From Paraburkholderia madseniana (lineage in GTDB: Bacteria; Pseudomonadota; Gammaproteobacteria; Burkholderiales; Burkholderiaceae): a stretch of 64,000 nt of DNA. The notes beneath the pieces were generated by a model. It was not told the origin of the DNA, did not search any database, and worked only from the letters and a program-made list of their open reading frames with translations. Each line of letters starts with the position of its first letter. The first letter of the stretch is position 1. A program made the translations under genes and the position numbers. The DNA is taken from positions 1-64,000 of the forward strand of contig NZ_VOSW01000055.1 in NCBI RefSeq assembly GCF_009690905.1, written 5' to 3'. Shown here piece by piece: positions 29,870-38,564 of this stretch.

Positions 29870-30673
29870 ATGACCGATACATCTGGCACCACGCCGCCCT
29901 TTCCCGGCTTTCCTGGTTTTCCGCCCGCTGAAATGCTCGAACGCATGTGGGGCATGATGCGTCTCTCGCCGTTTGGCTCGGCGTTTTCGGGCGCGCAGGC
30001 TGGCAGCAGCCTGGGGCCGTCGCTGTCGATGATGTCCGACATGATGGCACCGCTCACCAACGTCGAAGAACTCGATAAGCGCATCACCGATATGCGTGCG
30101 GTCGAGCAGTGGCTCAAGCTGAATCTGAACATGCTGCAGTCCGCCATTCAGGCGCTCGAAGTGCAACGCGCCACGCTTGCAACGCTGCGTGCGTTTGGTG
30201 CGTTCGCGCAGTCGTCGATGGGGCAGCCGGCTTCCGCGGCTGCCGCGCCGAGTCCCTCGCCGACCGGCTGGCCGCACCCGGAAGCCGCTTCGGCTTCTGC
30301 CAGTGCAAGCCCATCGGCCGCGCCCGAGCCGGCGCCCGAAGAAGGCGAGGCCGACGTGACACCGCCGTTCGACGCCTCCGCCTGGTGGAATCTGCTTCAA
30401 TCGCAGTTCAATCAGATCGCCCAGTTTGCGATGACGCAGCCAGGTGCGACGGCCGCCGCGTCAGACGGCTCGGCAACGGACTCGCCAGAAGGCGCGGCGA
30501 GCGCTTCGGCATCGGCAGGCGAAGCGGCTGACGCGCCGGAGGGTACCGCAGCGGACGCCGGAGCTGCAGCCAAACGGCCGGCAACGAAACGGGCAACGAC
30601 GTCGACTTCAACGGCCGCGAAGCGCGCAGGCAGTGCGAGTGCCGCTCCGCGAGCGACGAAAAAGGCTGTTTGA
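29870..30673 (+). CDS. phaM: PhaM-type polyhydroxyalkanoate granule multifunctional protein
   Basis: A 267-residue protein. The N-terminal 120 residues contain Pro/Phe/Gly-rich FPGFPGFPPAEMLERMW and a coiled helix (NVEELDKRITDMRAVEQWLKLN) as in PhaM. A long Ala/Pro/Ser linker follows, then a FDASAWWNLLQSQFNQIAQFA segment, and a C-terminal histone-H1-like Lys/Ala/Thr tail. In Ralstonia eutropha PhaM binds PHB synthase, PHB granules and DNA, activating the synthase and spreading granules to daughter cells. The tail here suggests the same DNA binding. No phaC gene is near. GAGGCG precedes the start. Confidence 0.8.
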   Translation: MTDTSGTTPPFPGFPGFPPAEMLERMWGMMRLSPFGSAFSGAQAGSSLGPSLSMMSDMMAPLTNVEELDKRITDMRAVEQWLKLNLNMLQSAIQALEVQRATLATLRAFGAFAQSSMGQPASAAAAPSPSPTGWPHPEAASASASASPSAAPEPAPEEGEADVTPPFDASAWWNLLQSQFNQIAQFAMTQPGATAAASDGSATDSPEGAASASASAGEAADAPEGTAADAGAAAKRPATKRATTSTSTAAKRAGSASAAPRATKKAV

Positions 30674-31259
30674 CGGCAGGAAAGAAGCGGGTCGGCGCGA
30701 CCTGTGCGCCGACAGAGTGCAAAGCCCGGCCGACCAGCAGTGCCAACGAAGTGAATTCGCCGCCTGTCATGGTTTTGACCCCGATCGTCGGCCACACTCC
30801 GTGAATCGGGTCGTTTATTGAGAGAAGTCAATCAGGCGCGGGAATTGCGTCTGCTACGGCACGGGAACCGTAAAGTCAGCGTGCTATCATTGTGTAAGCT
30901 TCATTGGGCTTTTGGGCGTGCGCTGAAAACAACCAATCCGGCCGCCCATGCTCCATTCGCCGCCGGTACCACCGGCGCAGGGCTGGACGGTGCGGATTCA
31001 TCGCAGACTGGCTCGACCTCAGGCATAGGGTATCCCTCACCCACGGTTGGCCGCGCAGCGCGTAACTTCTGGTTAATAGCGCCGCGCAAACGCCGGACTT
31101 CTTTGCTGCCCGGTGCATCTAGGCGGCCGATTACCGCGTAAAATTGAATGCTTGGCCGATAAACGGTGCACAAAACGGTGCGTTTCGTTCGTCATAAGCA
31201 AAAGTGCTACACGTAGTAGTTACAGACACAGACAGTATGCGCAGAACAGGGGTGGGACT
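30674..31259. other. Long non-coding stretch before the ferritin-like gene
   Basis: About 585 bases with no convincing coding frame. A frame at 30818-31141 has no good ribosome binding site or family match. Near 31160-31190 there is a partly repeated AAACGGTGC. The promoter of the ferritin-like gene is expected here. No tRNA, riboswitch or Fur box was recognised with confidence. Confidence 0.45.
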
Positions 31260-32132
31260 ATGAACACCATGCTTTATCCGGAACTTTATAAATCGCTCGA
31301 ATCCGTTCGATGGGACATGGAGAAAGACATTCCCTGGGACAAGTTCGATGCATCGCTATTGACCGACGAGCAGGCAGCGACGATCAAGATGAACGCGATC
31401 ACCGAATGGTCGGCGTTGCCCGCCACGGAAATGTTTCTGCGTGACAACCATCACGACAGCGATTTCTCCGCATTCATGAGCGTGTGGTTCTTCGAAGAAC
31501 AGAAGCATTCGCTGGTGCTGATGGAATATCTGCGCCGTTTCAAGCCGGAAATGTGTCCGACCGAAGAAGAACTGCACGCCGTGCGCTTCGAATTCGATCC
31601 GGCGCCGCCGCTCGAAACGCTGATGCTGCACTTCTGCGGCGAAATCCGCCTGAACCACTGGTATCGCCGTGCTGCCGAATGGCACACCGAGCCCGTCATC
31701 AAGGCCATCTACGAAACCATTTCGCGCGACGAAGCGCGTCATGGCGGCGCGTACCTGCGCTACATGAAGAAAGCGATGGTGCAAACCGGCGACATCGCGC
31801 GTGCCGCGTTCGCCAAGATCGGCGTCCTGATGGCATCGGCGCGCCGCACGGAAAAGCCGCTGCATCCGACCAACCTGCACGTGAATCAGGCGCTGTTCCC
31901 GCGCGACACGATTCAATCGCGTCTGCCGGATCCGGAATGGCTCGAACGCTGGCTCGACGAGCAGATCCGTTTTGACGACGGCTGGGAAAAGAAGGTGGTC
32001 GAGCGGATTCTGCACAACCTGTCGATTCTGTTCGAGCGCACGTTCAACACGGCGCAGGAATTGAACCGTTATCGCAAGGAAGTCGTCCTGCGCTTGCAGG
32101 CCGATCAGAAATCGGCTGAACAGCCGGCTTGA
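31260..32132 (+). CDS. Ferritin-like di-iron protein
   Basis: A 290-residue protein from an ATG at 31260 with a purine-rich GGGGTGGG site. The di-iron ligands are visible in order: E49, E80-x-x-H83 (EEQKH), E128 (CGEIR), and E158-x-x-H161 (DEARH). The pattern and spacing match acyl-ACP-desaturase/R2-type di-iron helices rather than 160-residue ferritins. An oxidase or oxygenase role is possible, and iron storage unlikely. The helical C-terminus is rich in Trp and Glu. It is a single gene ended by a terminator. The substrate is unknown. Confidence 0.82.
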   Translation: MNTMLYPELYKSLESVRWDMEKDIPWDKFDASLLTDEQAATIKMNAITEWSALPATEMFLRDNHHDSDFSAFMSVWFFEEQKHSLVLMEYLRRFKPEMCPTEEELHAVRFEFDPAPPLETLMLHFCGEIRLNHWYRRAAEWHTEPVIKAIYETISRDEARHGGAYLRYMKKAMVQTGDIARAAFAKIGVLMASARRTEKPLHPTNLHVNQALFPRDTIQSRLPDPEWLERWLDEQIRFDDGWEKKVVERILHNLSILFERTFNTAQELNRYRKEVVLRLQADQKSAEQPA

Positions 32133-32163
32133 TGGGTTCAGGTTCGCGGTTTTAAAGTTTCAG

Positions 32164-32204
32164 GAACGGCCCGGCAGGCGTGAGCTTGCTGGGCCGTTTT
32201 GCTT
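32164..32204 (+). terminator. Terminator after the ferritin-like gene
   Basis: A long GC stem (GAACGGCCCGGCAGGC with GCTTGCTGGGCCGTT, one mismatch) and a short GTGA loop, followed by TTTTGCTTC. Confidence 0.8.
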
Positions 32205-32258
32205 CATGCCGTCCGGCGTGTATCGTGGCGGCACTTCTTTTTTCTTTGCGACTCCGTC

Positions 32259-32741
32259 ATGGCCGCCACTTTTGAACGCAAGATTTTTACGCGCGATGCG
32301 CTGGTGAAGCTGCGCGCTTCGATGTCCGCGCCGGTTGTATTTACCAATGGTGTGTTCGACATCCTGCATCGCGGGCATGTGACGTATCTGGCCGACGCCA
32401 AAGCGCTCGGCGCTTGCCTGATTGTCGGCGTCAATAGCGATGCTTCCGTGCGCATGCTAGGCAAAGGCGATGACCGGCCGATCAATAACGAGGCTGATCG
32501 GATGGCTTTGCTGGCGGCGCTGGAGAGCGTCGATTACGTGGTTTGTTTTGGCGAGAAGACGCCCGTGGAGCTGATTTCGGCGCTGCGGCCGGATGTGCTT
32601 GTCAAAGGCGGCGACTACGACATGGATGTTTTGCCGGAGTCGGCCATTGTGCGGGGTTGGGGCGGCAAGGCCTTGGCGATTCCGTTCGAGCATGAGCGCT
32701 CGACTACCGCGTTATTGAAGAAGGTTCGCGCGCAAGGGTGA
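32259..32741 (+). CDS. rfaE2: D-glycero-beta-D-manno-heptose 1-phosphate adenylyltransferase
   Basis: About 160 residues from the ATG at 32259. The protein is the nucleotidyltransferase half of HldE only: FTNGVFDILHRGHVTYL (HxGH motif), GVNSDASVR and STTALLKK at the end. It activates heptose 1-phosphate with ATP to make ADP-heptose for the LPS inner core. Stand-alone RfaE2 is usual in Burkholderiales, where the kinase is a separate protein. The stop is 3 bases from the convergent 79-residue gene. Confidence 0.92.
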   Translation: MAATFERKIFTRDALVKLRASMSAPVVFTNGVFDILHRGHVTYLADAKALGACLIVGVNSDASVRMLGKGDDRPINNEADRMALLAALESVDYVVCFGEKTPVELISALRPDVLVKGGDYDMDVLPESAIVRGWGGKALAIPFEHERSTTALLKKVRAQG

Positions 32742-32744
32742 TCT

Positions 32745-32984
32745 TTACTGCGGCAGCGCCGATGCCGCGATCGGCGCCGTCGGCGCCGGACCGCCTACCA
32801 CTGCCTGGTCGGCGGCTTCGGCTGCCGTGACGGGGTGCACCTTCAACCACTCCGCATGGAACTGGCGGTTCAGGTGGTTCGGCTCGCGGCCGCCGGCTGT
32901 GGGCGTGGGGCCGAATACGCCGCGCATCGCGACGAATGCCAGCATGTTGGCAAGAAACAAGATGGCGATCAGCCAGCGCAGCAT
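32745..32984 (-). CDS. Small single-pass membrane protein of unknown function
   Basis: The 79-residue protein has one N-terminal hydrophobic helix (MLRWLIAILFLANMLAFVAM), then a short soluble segment with HLNRQFHAEWLKVHP and an Ala/Pro tail. The topology suggests an inner-membrane anchor with a small periplasmic part. No family is recognised. It lies 64 bases downstream of coaX and is probably part of the birA-coaX transcript. The frame is convincing because it closes cleanly next to rfaE2. Confidence 0.65.
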   Translation of the reverse strand: MLRWLIAILFLANMLAFVAMRGVFGPTPTAGGREPNHLNRQFHAEWLKVHPVTAAEAADQAVVGGPAPTAPIAASALPQ

Positions 32985-33048
32985 CGTTAGTATTCCCCGT
33001 TAATGAGTTCAGCCGCTGTCATCCCGCCGTAATTCGGAAGGCCGCGGC

Positions 33049-33864
33049 TTAGACGTCGCGTTCCATCGCGCGCTCGGCAGCAATCAGCGCAAGCCCCGAC
33101 AGCACCAGCGAATCGTGGCGAGTATGCGGCACTTTTAGCGCGCTTGTCACTTCGTCCACTGCGCCGCCGCTTACCACCAGGCGCACCGGCACCTGCCATT
33201 CGTCCTGCAAGTCACGCCACATGCGCTCGATCAGGCCGGCTTGCGCCAACGTGCATCCGGCCGACAACGAGCGTGGCGTATCTGTCGCGAAGAACGGGCC
33301 GCGGCGCTCGCGATGAGACGGGGCGTCCGCATCGAGCAAGCCGCGCGCTGAGTGGGCGTCGAGTGTCGGCAGTTGCGCTGTGTGCTCGCCTAGCGAGCGC
33401 ATCATCAAGGTCCAACCCGGCGCAATCAGACCGCCGACAAAGCTGCCGTCCGCACGCAACGCTTCAAGCGTGGTCGCGGTGCCGAACGTCGCAATGAGCA
33501 GATTCTCACCGGGAAATGCAGCGTGCGCTCCAATCAGACCCGCCCAGCGATCGCTGCCGAGCGCATGCGGCGTCGTATAGCTATTGGTCACGCCGCATTG
33601 TTGAGCGCAGGCGCGGATCGTCGTGCGCGGCAGTTGCGGCCAGTGAGCGTCGAGTAGGGTGGCAATCCGTGCCGCGACGCTTTCGCCCGCCACGTTGGAT
33701 AACCATGCGCCGCCCGGCGTCGGCAACGTCGACCAGTCAGGCTGGTCAGCGCTGCCGTGCGCGAGCGCGCCGGTCGCGATCTGCGTACCGTCCGGCTGCA
33801 CCAGCGCCCACTTGACGCGACTATTGCCCGCGTCGATCAACAGATAAGGCGCGCCGCTCGTCAT
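33049..33864 (-). CDS. coaX: Type III pantothenate kinase
   Basis: A 271-residue ASKHA-fold kinase. The phosphate motif YLLIDAGNSRVKWAL is at the N-terminus. GSDRWAG and the FGTATTLEAL-like segment (IATFGTATT) form the pantothenate and nucleotide sites. It catalyses the first step of coenzyme A synthesis and, unlike type I kinase, is not feedback inhibited by CoA. The start codon overlaps the stop of birA by 4 bases (ATGA), so the two are translationally coupled. Confidence 0.94.
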   Translation of the reverse strand: MTSGAPYLLIDAGNSRVKWALVQPDGTQIATGALAHGSADQPDWSTLPTPGGAWLSNVAGESVAARIATLLDAHWPQLPRTTIRACAQQCGVTNSYTTPHALGSDRWAGLIGAHAAFPGENLLIATFGTATTLEALRADGSFVGGLIAPGWTLMMRSLGEHTAQLPTLDAHSARGLLDADAPSHRERRGPFFATDTPRSLSAGCTLAQAGLIERMWRDLQDEWQVPVRLVVSGGAVDEVTSALKVPHTRHDSLVLSGLALIAAERAMERDV

Positions 33865-34766
33865 GCCGCACCGTCGGCCAGACGCAGCGAGACGTCACCG
33901 GTCGCGACGGTCAGACGCCCGGCCGCCGTGTTGAGCAGCAGTTGTCCGCGTTCGTCGACGCCTGCGGCCACGCCGCGCGCCAGCTCTTTACCTTGTTCCA
34001 GCAGCACGACTTCACGGCCTGCGTAGGCGTGCACGGCGTTCCAGCGCGTCTGGAACGGCGCGAAGCCTTCCGCGCCGAAGCGCTGCAGCGCGGGTTCGAG
34101 CGCGTTCAGTTCCGCCGCCAGCGTATCGGTGAGGTTTGCATTCGGCAGCGCGCGTTGCAGTGCTGTCGGTGTGGCGCCGCGCGCTTGCGCCGGCACGTCC
34201 GCGTTGAGCGCCCCGACCTTGGCGGCGAGCTCGTCCGCGCCCTTCACGTTGGTGCCGATACCGATCACCACGGCGCTCGCGTTGTCCGTGCTCCATGCGG
34301 TTTCGATCAGGATGCCGGCCAGCTTGTCGCCTTCGAGCAGCACGTCGTTGGGCCACTTCAGCGCGATTTGCCCAGGGCCTGCGACCGGCAACGAGCGCAG
34401 CCCGTCGACCAGCGCCACGCCCACCGCGAGACTCAAGCCCGCCAGTCCTTCGAGCGGGCGCGGCAGCACGCATGCCACCGAAAACAACAATGCATTGCCC
34501 GGTTCCGCATACCATGGGCGGCCACGACGGCCGCGGCCCGCGGTTTGCAGATACGCGACCCGCACGATCGGCCGCGGCAGCGCGCCGGCCTTGCGCGGCA
34601 ATGCCTTGACGCGCGTCATCAGGTCGGCGTTGGTCGAGCCGGTTTCCTCGACGATTTCGATCGGCCAGTCGTGCGCGTGCGGACCGAATAGCGCGACGGC
34701 GCGCTCGCGGTCGATGCGCCAGTCGGAAGCCGCAGCGGCTTGGGGTGGGGTCTTGGAGGCGTTCAT
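33861..34766 (-). CDS. birA: Biotin--[acetyl-CoA-carboxylase] ligase
   Basis: The 301-residue enzyme contains the catalytic domain (TGSTNADLM, GRGRRGRPW, KWPNDVLL, GIGTNV) and the C-terminal SH3-like domain. There is no N-terminal helix-turn-helix, so it is a ligase only and does not repress biotin genes. It attaches biotin to the AccB subunit in the cytoplasm. It is the first gene of the leftward birA-coaX unit and diverges from the Mla-like transporter with a 70-base gap. Confidence 0.94.
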   Translation of the reverse strand: MNASKTPPQAAAASDWRIDRERAVALFGPHAHDWPIEIVEETGSTNADLMTRVKALPRKAGALPRPIVRVAYLQTAGRGRRGRPWYAEPGNALLFSVACVLPRPLEGLAGLSLAVGVALVDGLRSLPVAGPGQIALKWPNDVLLEGDKLAGILIETAWSTDNASAVVIGIGTNVKGADELAAKVGALNADVPAQARGATPTALQRALPNANLTDTLAAELNALEPALQRFGAEGFAPFQTRWNAVHAYAGREVVLLEQGKELARGVAAGVDERGQLLLNTAAGRLTVATGDVSLRLADGAA

Positions 34767-34836
34767 GTCTCATATTGTAGCCACAGCGAACGCTACGAGT
34801 CCGTGAGCACGGTTCAAGCGCCGCGCCTTCGTTACA

Positions 34837-36006
34837 ATGACCCCTAATCCGATAACCAGATTCCAGCGATCCTTGAACTACGACACTCCGCCCGGCCTTG
34901 AAGTCGCGGCTGGCAGCCAAGGCAAGATCGTCCGGCTCTCGGGCCAGTGGACGGCGCTCGCGCTCGCACGCGACAAGGCCACCGGTCACGTGATCCCTTT
35001 GTTGCGCTCGCTGGTCGGCGCTGAAGGCATCGGCCAGTGGGACCTGTCGCGTATCGACCGGATGGACCACGTCGGCGGTCAGGCACTGTGGCGCGTGTGG
35101 GGCCACAAGATGCCCCCGGACACCACGCTCACCGATACGCAACGCGACATTTTCGAGCGCATCGCTCTGCTCGACACGGCGCGCGAAAAGGTCGAGCCGG
35201 TGATCAAGTTCGATCCGTTCACCCGGCTCGGCCTCGCGATTTTCTCGTTCTTCGAGCACCTGTACGGCGGATTCGGCATGCTCGGGCAGGTCGTGCTCGA
35301 TCTTCTCGCGATCGCGCGCAAACCGAAAATCACGCCGTGGACCGAGATCTCGGCGAACGTCTATAACGCCGGCACCAAGGCGTTGCCGATCACCGCGCTG
35401 GTCGCGTTCCTGATCGGCATCGTGCTGAGCTATCTGTCGGCGCAGCAACTGCGGCTGTTTGGCGCGAATCAGTACATCGTCAATATTCTTGGGCTGTCGG
35501 TGATTCGCGAACTGGGGCCGGTGCTGTCGGCGATTCTGGTGGCGGGCCGTTCGGGCTCGGCGATTACCGCCCAGATCGGCGTGATGCGCGTCACCGAAGA
35601 ACTCGACGCCATGCGCGTGATGGGCATCCCGCACGGCCTGCGGCTGATTTTGCCGCGCGTGGTCGCGCTCGGCGTCGCCATGCCGCTCCTCGTGATGTGG
35701 ACTAACATCATCGCGTTGACGGGCGGTGCGCTCGCCGCGAAGATCGTGCTCGGCATCGACATGAGCTACTTCGCGCGCGCCTTGCCGAGCGTGGTGCCGG
35801 TCGCGAACTTGTGGATCGGCCTTGGCAAGGGCGTTGCGTTCGGCATGCTGATTGCGATCGTCGGCTGTCACTTCGGCTTCCGTATCAAGGCCAATTCGCA
35901 AAGCCTCGGCGAAGGCACGACGACCTCGGTGGTGACCTCGATCACCATCGTGATTCTCGCGGACGCGGTGTTCGCGATCCTCTTCCAGAACGTGGGGCTA
36001 GGATGA
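34837..36006 (+). CDS. MlaE-family ABC permease with N-terminal STAS-like domain
   Basis: The 389-residue protein starts with about 100 residues that look like a STAS/MlaB-type domain fused to the permease. Next come an amphipathic stretch and the MlaE permease domain with about five helices, including the family helix GPVLSAILVAGRSGSAITAQIGVMRVTEELDA. It forms the membrane pore of a phospholipid-type transporter with the ATPase encoded directly downstream. The ATG at 34837 has no clear ribosome binding site. The stop overlaps the next start (ATGA at 36003). Confidence 0.9.
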   Translation: MTPNPITRFQRSLNYDTPPGLEVAAGSQGKIVRLSGQWTALALARDKATGHVIPLLRSLVGAEGIGQWDLSRIDRMDHVGGQALWRVWGHKMPPDTTLTDTQRDIFERIALLDTAREKVEPVIKFDPFTRLGLAIFSFFEHLYGGFGMLGQVVLDLLAIARKPKITPWTEISANVYNAGTKALPITALVAFLIGIVLSYLSAQQLRLFGANQYIVNILGLSVIRELGPVLSAILVAGRSGSAITAQIGVMRVTEELDAMRVMGIPHGLRLILPRVVALGVAMPLLVMWTNIIALTGGALAAKIVLGIDMSYFARALPSVVPVANLWIGLGKGVAFGMLIAIVGCHFGFRIKANSQSLGEGTTTSVVTSITIVILADAVFAILFQNVGLG

Positions 36007-36881
36007 TCGCGCCACTCACCCAGGCCGTACGCGGCCAACCGATGCCCGAGATTGCGGAGCCGGTGATCGAGGTGATCGATATCACCAAGCGCTACGGCCG
36101 CAACATCGTGCATCAGCATCTGAATTTCGACGTGCGGCGCGGCGAGATCGTCTCGATCGTCGGCGGATCGGGCTCGGGCAAGACCACGCTGGTGCGGCAG
36201 ATTCTCGGGCTGGAGCGGCCGTCGTCGGGAACGATCAAGCTGTTTGGTCAGGACATTGCCACCATTTCGCCTGACGATGCGCTGCTTATGCGCAGCCGCT
36301 CCGGGATGCTGTTTCAGCGCGGCGCGCTGTTCTCGTCGCTCTCGGTGTTCGACAACGTCGCGCAGCCCTTGCGCGAACTCGGCAAGGTGCCCGAAGACCT
36401 GCTGCGCGACATCGTGATGCTCAAGCTCGAAATGGTCGGCCTGCCGTGCAAGCACGCGTCGAAGATGCCGTCGGCGCTTTCGGGCGGGATGATCAAGCGT
36501 GTGGGTATTGCGCGCGCCATTGCGCTCGAGCCGGAGTTGCTATTTCTCGACGAACCGACCGCCGGGCTCGATCCGCAGGCGTCCGACGAATTCGTCGAAC
36601 TGATTTCCGCGTTGCATCGCGCGCTCGGTCTGACGGTGGTGATGGTCACGCACGATCTCGACACGATGATCGCGCTGTCCACCCGCGTCGCCGTGCTGGC
36701 GGATCGGAAGGTGCTGGTCGCCGCGCCGGTCGAAGAGGCGGCGGGCGTCGATCATCCGTTTATCCGCGAATATTTCCTCGGCCTGCGCGGGCGTCGTGCG
36801 CTGCAGGCGTTGCCGTCGGAACGCCGCGCAAAGTTGCCGCGCGCGGCGCTCGAATCGGCATCGTCCGAATTGCCGCTGTGA
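36003..36881 (+). CDS. MlaF-like ABC transporter ATP-binding protein
   Basis: About 292 residues from the ATG that overlaps the permease stop. Walker A GGSGSGKTT, signature SALSGGMIKRVGIARA, Walker B LLFLDEPTAGLDP and switch histidine TH are all present. The signature with MIKR instead of the usual QQQR is typical of MlaF. It powers lipid movement by the MlaE/MlaD complex. A C-terminal extension of about 35 residues (RRALQAL to SSELPL) is unusual compared with E. coli MlaF. Confidence 0.92.
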   Translation: MIAPLTQAVRGQPMPEIAEPVIEVIDITKRYGRNIVHQHLNFDVRRGEIVSIVGGSGSGKTTLVRQILGLERPSSGTIKLFGQDIATISPDDALLMRSRSGMLFQRGALFSSLSVFDNVAQPLRELGKVPEDLLRDIVMLKLEMVGLPCKHASKMPSALSGGMIKRVGIARAIALEPELLFLDEPTAGLDPQASDEFVELISALHRALGLTVVMVTHDLDTMIALSTRVAVLADRKVLVAAPVEEAAGVDHPFIREYFLGLRGRRALQALPSERRAKLPRAALESASSELPL

Positions 36882-36897
36882 ACCTGGGAACCTGACA

Positions 36898-37872
36898 ATG
36901 GAAAACAAATCACATGCCTTCTGGGCAGGGATCTTCACGGTGGCCTTGCTGGCTGCAATCGCAGTGGCCGGTTTTTTGTTCAACGTCGACCGTTCCGTGC
37001 GGGTGCCGTACGATCTGATTGCACGCACCAACGTTACGGGGCTCTATACCGACGCGGCGGTGCGCTATCGCGGGCTCGACGTCGGCAAGGTACAGTCGAT
37101 CAAATTCGATCGGGATCATCCGGGGCAAATCCTGATTCGCATTCTCGTCGACACGCACGCGCCGATTACGCACTCCACGTTCGGCAGCCTCGGGTTCCAG
37201 GGCGTGACGGGTATTGCATTCATCCAGTTGGATGACAGTGGACGCGATCCGACGCCGCTCGCGTCGTCGGCGAAAGCGGTAGCGCAGTTGCCGATGCATC
37301 CGGGTTTGCTCGATCAGTTACAGCAACGCGGCGACGTTTTGCTGCGCAAACTCGAAAGAGTCACTGACGACGTCGACAATCTGTTGTCGCCGGAAATGGT
37401 TAGCCAGTTGCAGGGCACGGCAGCGAGCCTTCAGAAGGCCGCCGATGGCGTCGCCACGCTGACCCAGCAGATGGCGCCGGCAGCGGGCAAGCTGCCCGCC
37501 ACGATCAACGCCTTGGATCGCACGCTGGCGTCGACCAATCAGTTGATCACCAGTCTGAACCGCCCGGACGGGCCGTTCGAGACCAACCTGAACAAGGTCG
37601 GAACGGCTGCCCAGCAAGCGGGCGACGCGCTGGTGTCGATGGACAGTTCGATGCAGGAGTTGTCGGCGCGCGTCGGTTACGACACACTGCCGCGCGTCAA
37701 TTCGCTCGCCGAAGACGTGCGCTCCGCGGCCCGTTCCGTGGACCGCGCTGCCGACACGTTCAGCACCAATCCGCGCAGCGTGCTGTTCGGTGCGCCGAGC
37801 GCTTCGCCGGGCCCTGGCGAAGCGGGTTTTACGTGGCCCGCTGCCCGAGCCGCCGCGCATGCTGCCCAATGA
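36898..37872 (+). CDS. MlaD/MCE-domain substrate-binding protein
   Basis: About 324 residues from the ATG at 36898. One N-terminal anchor helix (AFWAGIFTVALLAAIAVAGFLF) is followed by an MCE domain (RTNVTGLYTDAAVRYRGLDVGKVQSI and GFQGVTGIAFIQL). A long periplasmic helical region follows (about 150-290), with repeats typical of PqiB/MlaD-like tunnels. It binds phospholipid in the periplasm and hands it to the permease. It is longer than E. coli MlaD (183 residues), so it may reach further across the periplasm, as paralogues without an MlaC partner do. Confidence 0.9.
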   Translation: MENKSHAFWAGIFTVALLAAIAVAGFLFNVDRSVRVPYDLIARTNVTGLYTDAAVRYRGLDVGKVQSIKFDRDHPGQILIRILVDTHAPITHSTFGSLGFQGVTGIAFIQLDDSGRDPTPLASSAKAVAQLPMHPGLLDQLQQRGDVLLRKLERVTDDVDNLLSPEMVSQLQGTAASLQKAADGVATLTQQMAPAAGKLPATINALDRTLASTNQLITSLNRPDGPFETNLNKVGTAAQQAGDALVSMDSSMQELSARVGYDTLPRVNSLAEDVRSAARSVDRAADTFSTNPRSVLFGAPSASPGPGEAGFTWPAARAAAHAAQ

Positions 37873-37906
37873 AATGATTTGCAGGTTTTGAAGAAGGAAC
37901 ATGGTT

Positions 37907-38533
37907 ATGTCACGCTCGATTCACCGATTGTTGTCCTCGAGCGCCGCGCTTGCGATGCTGCTCGCGTTCGGCGTGCTGGCTGCAGGCTGCGCCGGCACCC
38001 CTGCGGCGATCTCGGACATCCGCTACGACCTCGGGCCGCCGAGCCCGGCGGCCTCGGCCGGCACGCTGCCGGCGGTGAAGGTGCTCGATGTCAGCGCGCC
38101 CGACAACCTCGAATCTGACAAGCTGATTTACCGGCTTAGCTACGCCGACGCGCAGCAGACGGCGTCGTACGCGAACAGCCACTGGACCATGATGCCGTCG
38201 CAACTGCTGACCCAGCGTCTGCGCGGTGCGCTCAGTTCGCGTGGCACCGTGCTGACCGGGGCCGACGGCGTGCACGCGCCGGTCCTGAAGGTCGATCTGA
38301 GCGAGTTCGAACAGGTCTTCGATAGCCGGTCGGAAAGCCACGCCGCGGTCACCGCGCGCGCCACGTTGACGCAGAACGGCAAGGTGATCGGCCAGCGCAC
38401 TTTCCTCGCGCGCGCGCCGTCCAGTTCTGCGGACGCAGCCGGCGGCGCGCAGGCGCTCGCCGCAGCCAGCGACGACCTCGTCTCGCAGATCGGCGCATGG
38501 CTCGGCGTGCAGGCGCTGGTCGCCGCGCAATGA
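37907..38533 (+). CDS. ABC-type transport auxiliary lipoprotein (DUF330/PqiC-like)
   Basis: About 208 residues. The ATG at 37907 is preferred over 37901 because AAGGA lies 8 bases before it. A lipoprotein signal ends in LAAGC, so it should be anchored in the outer membrane or the periplasmic face. The rest fits the ABC_trans_aux family (IRYDLGPP, LIYRLSY, ending FEQVFDS and LQALVA-like region). PqiC forms a ring that joins MCE tunnels to the outer membrane, and that role is inferred here from its position after the MCE gene. Confidence 0.85.
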   Translation: MSRSIHRLLSSSAALAMLLAFGVLAAGCAGTPAAISDIRYDLGPPSPAASAGTLPAVKVLDVSAPDNLESDKLIYRLSYADAQQTASYANSHWTMMPSQLLTQRLRGALSSRGTVLTGADGVHAPVLKVDLSEFEQVFDSRSESHAAVTARATLTQNGKVIGQRTFLARAPSSSADAAGGAQALAAASDDLVSQIGAWLGVQALVAAQ

Positions 38534-38564
38534 CCGGCATGCAGCGCAAAGAACGGAGCGCTGC

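Noticed and set aside
34012..35901. A 629-codon leftward frame spanning birA and the Mla-like permease
   Set aside because: It crosses two genes with clear families on different strands and in other frames. Its translation is Arg/Asp/His-rich noise.
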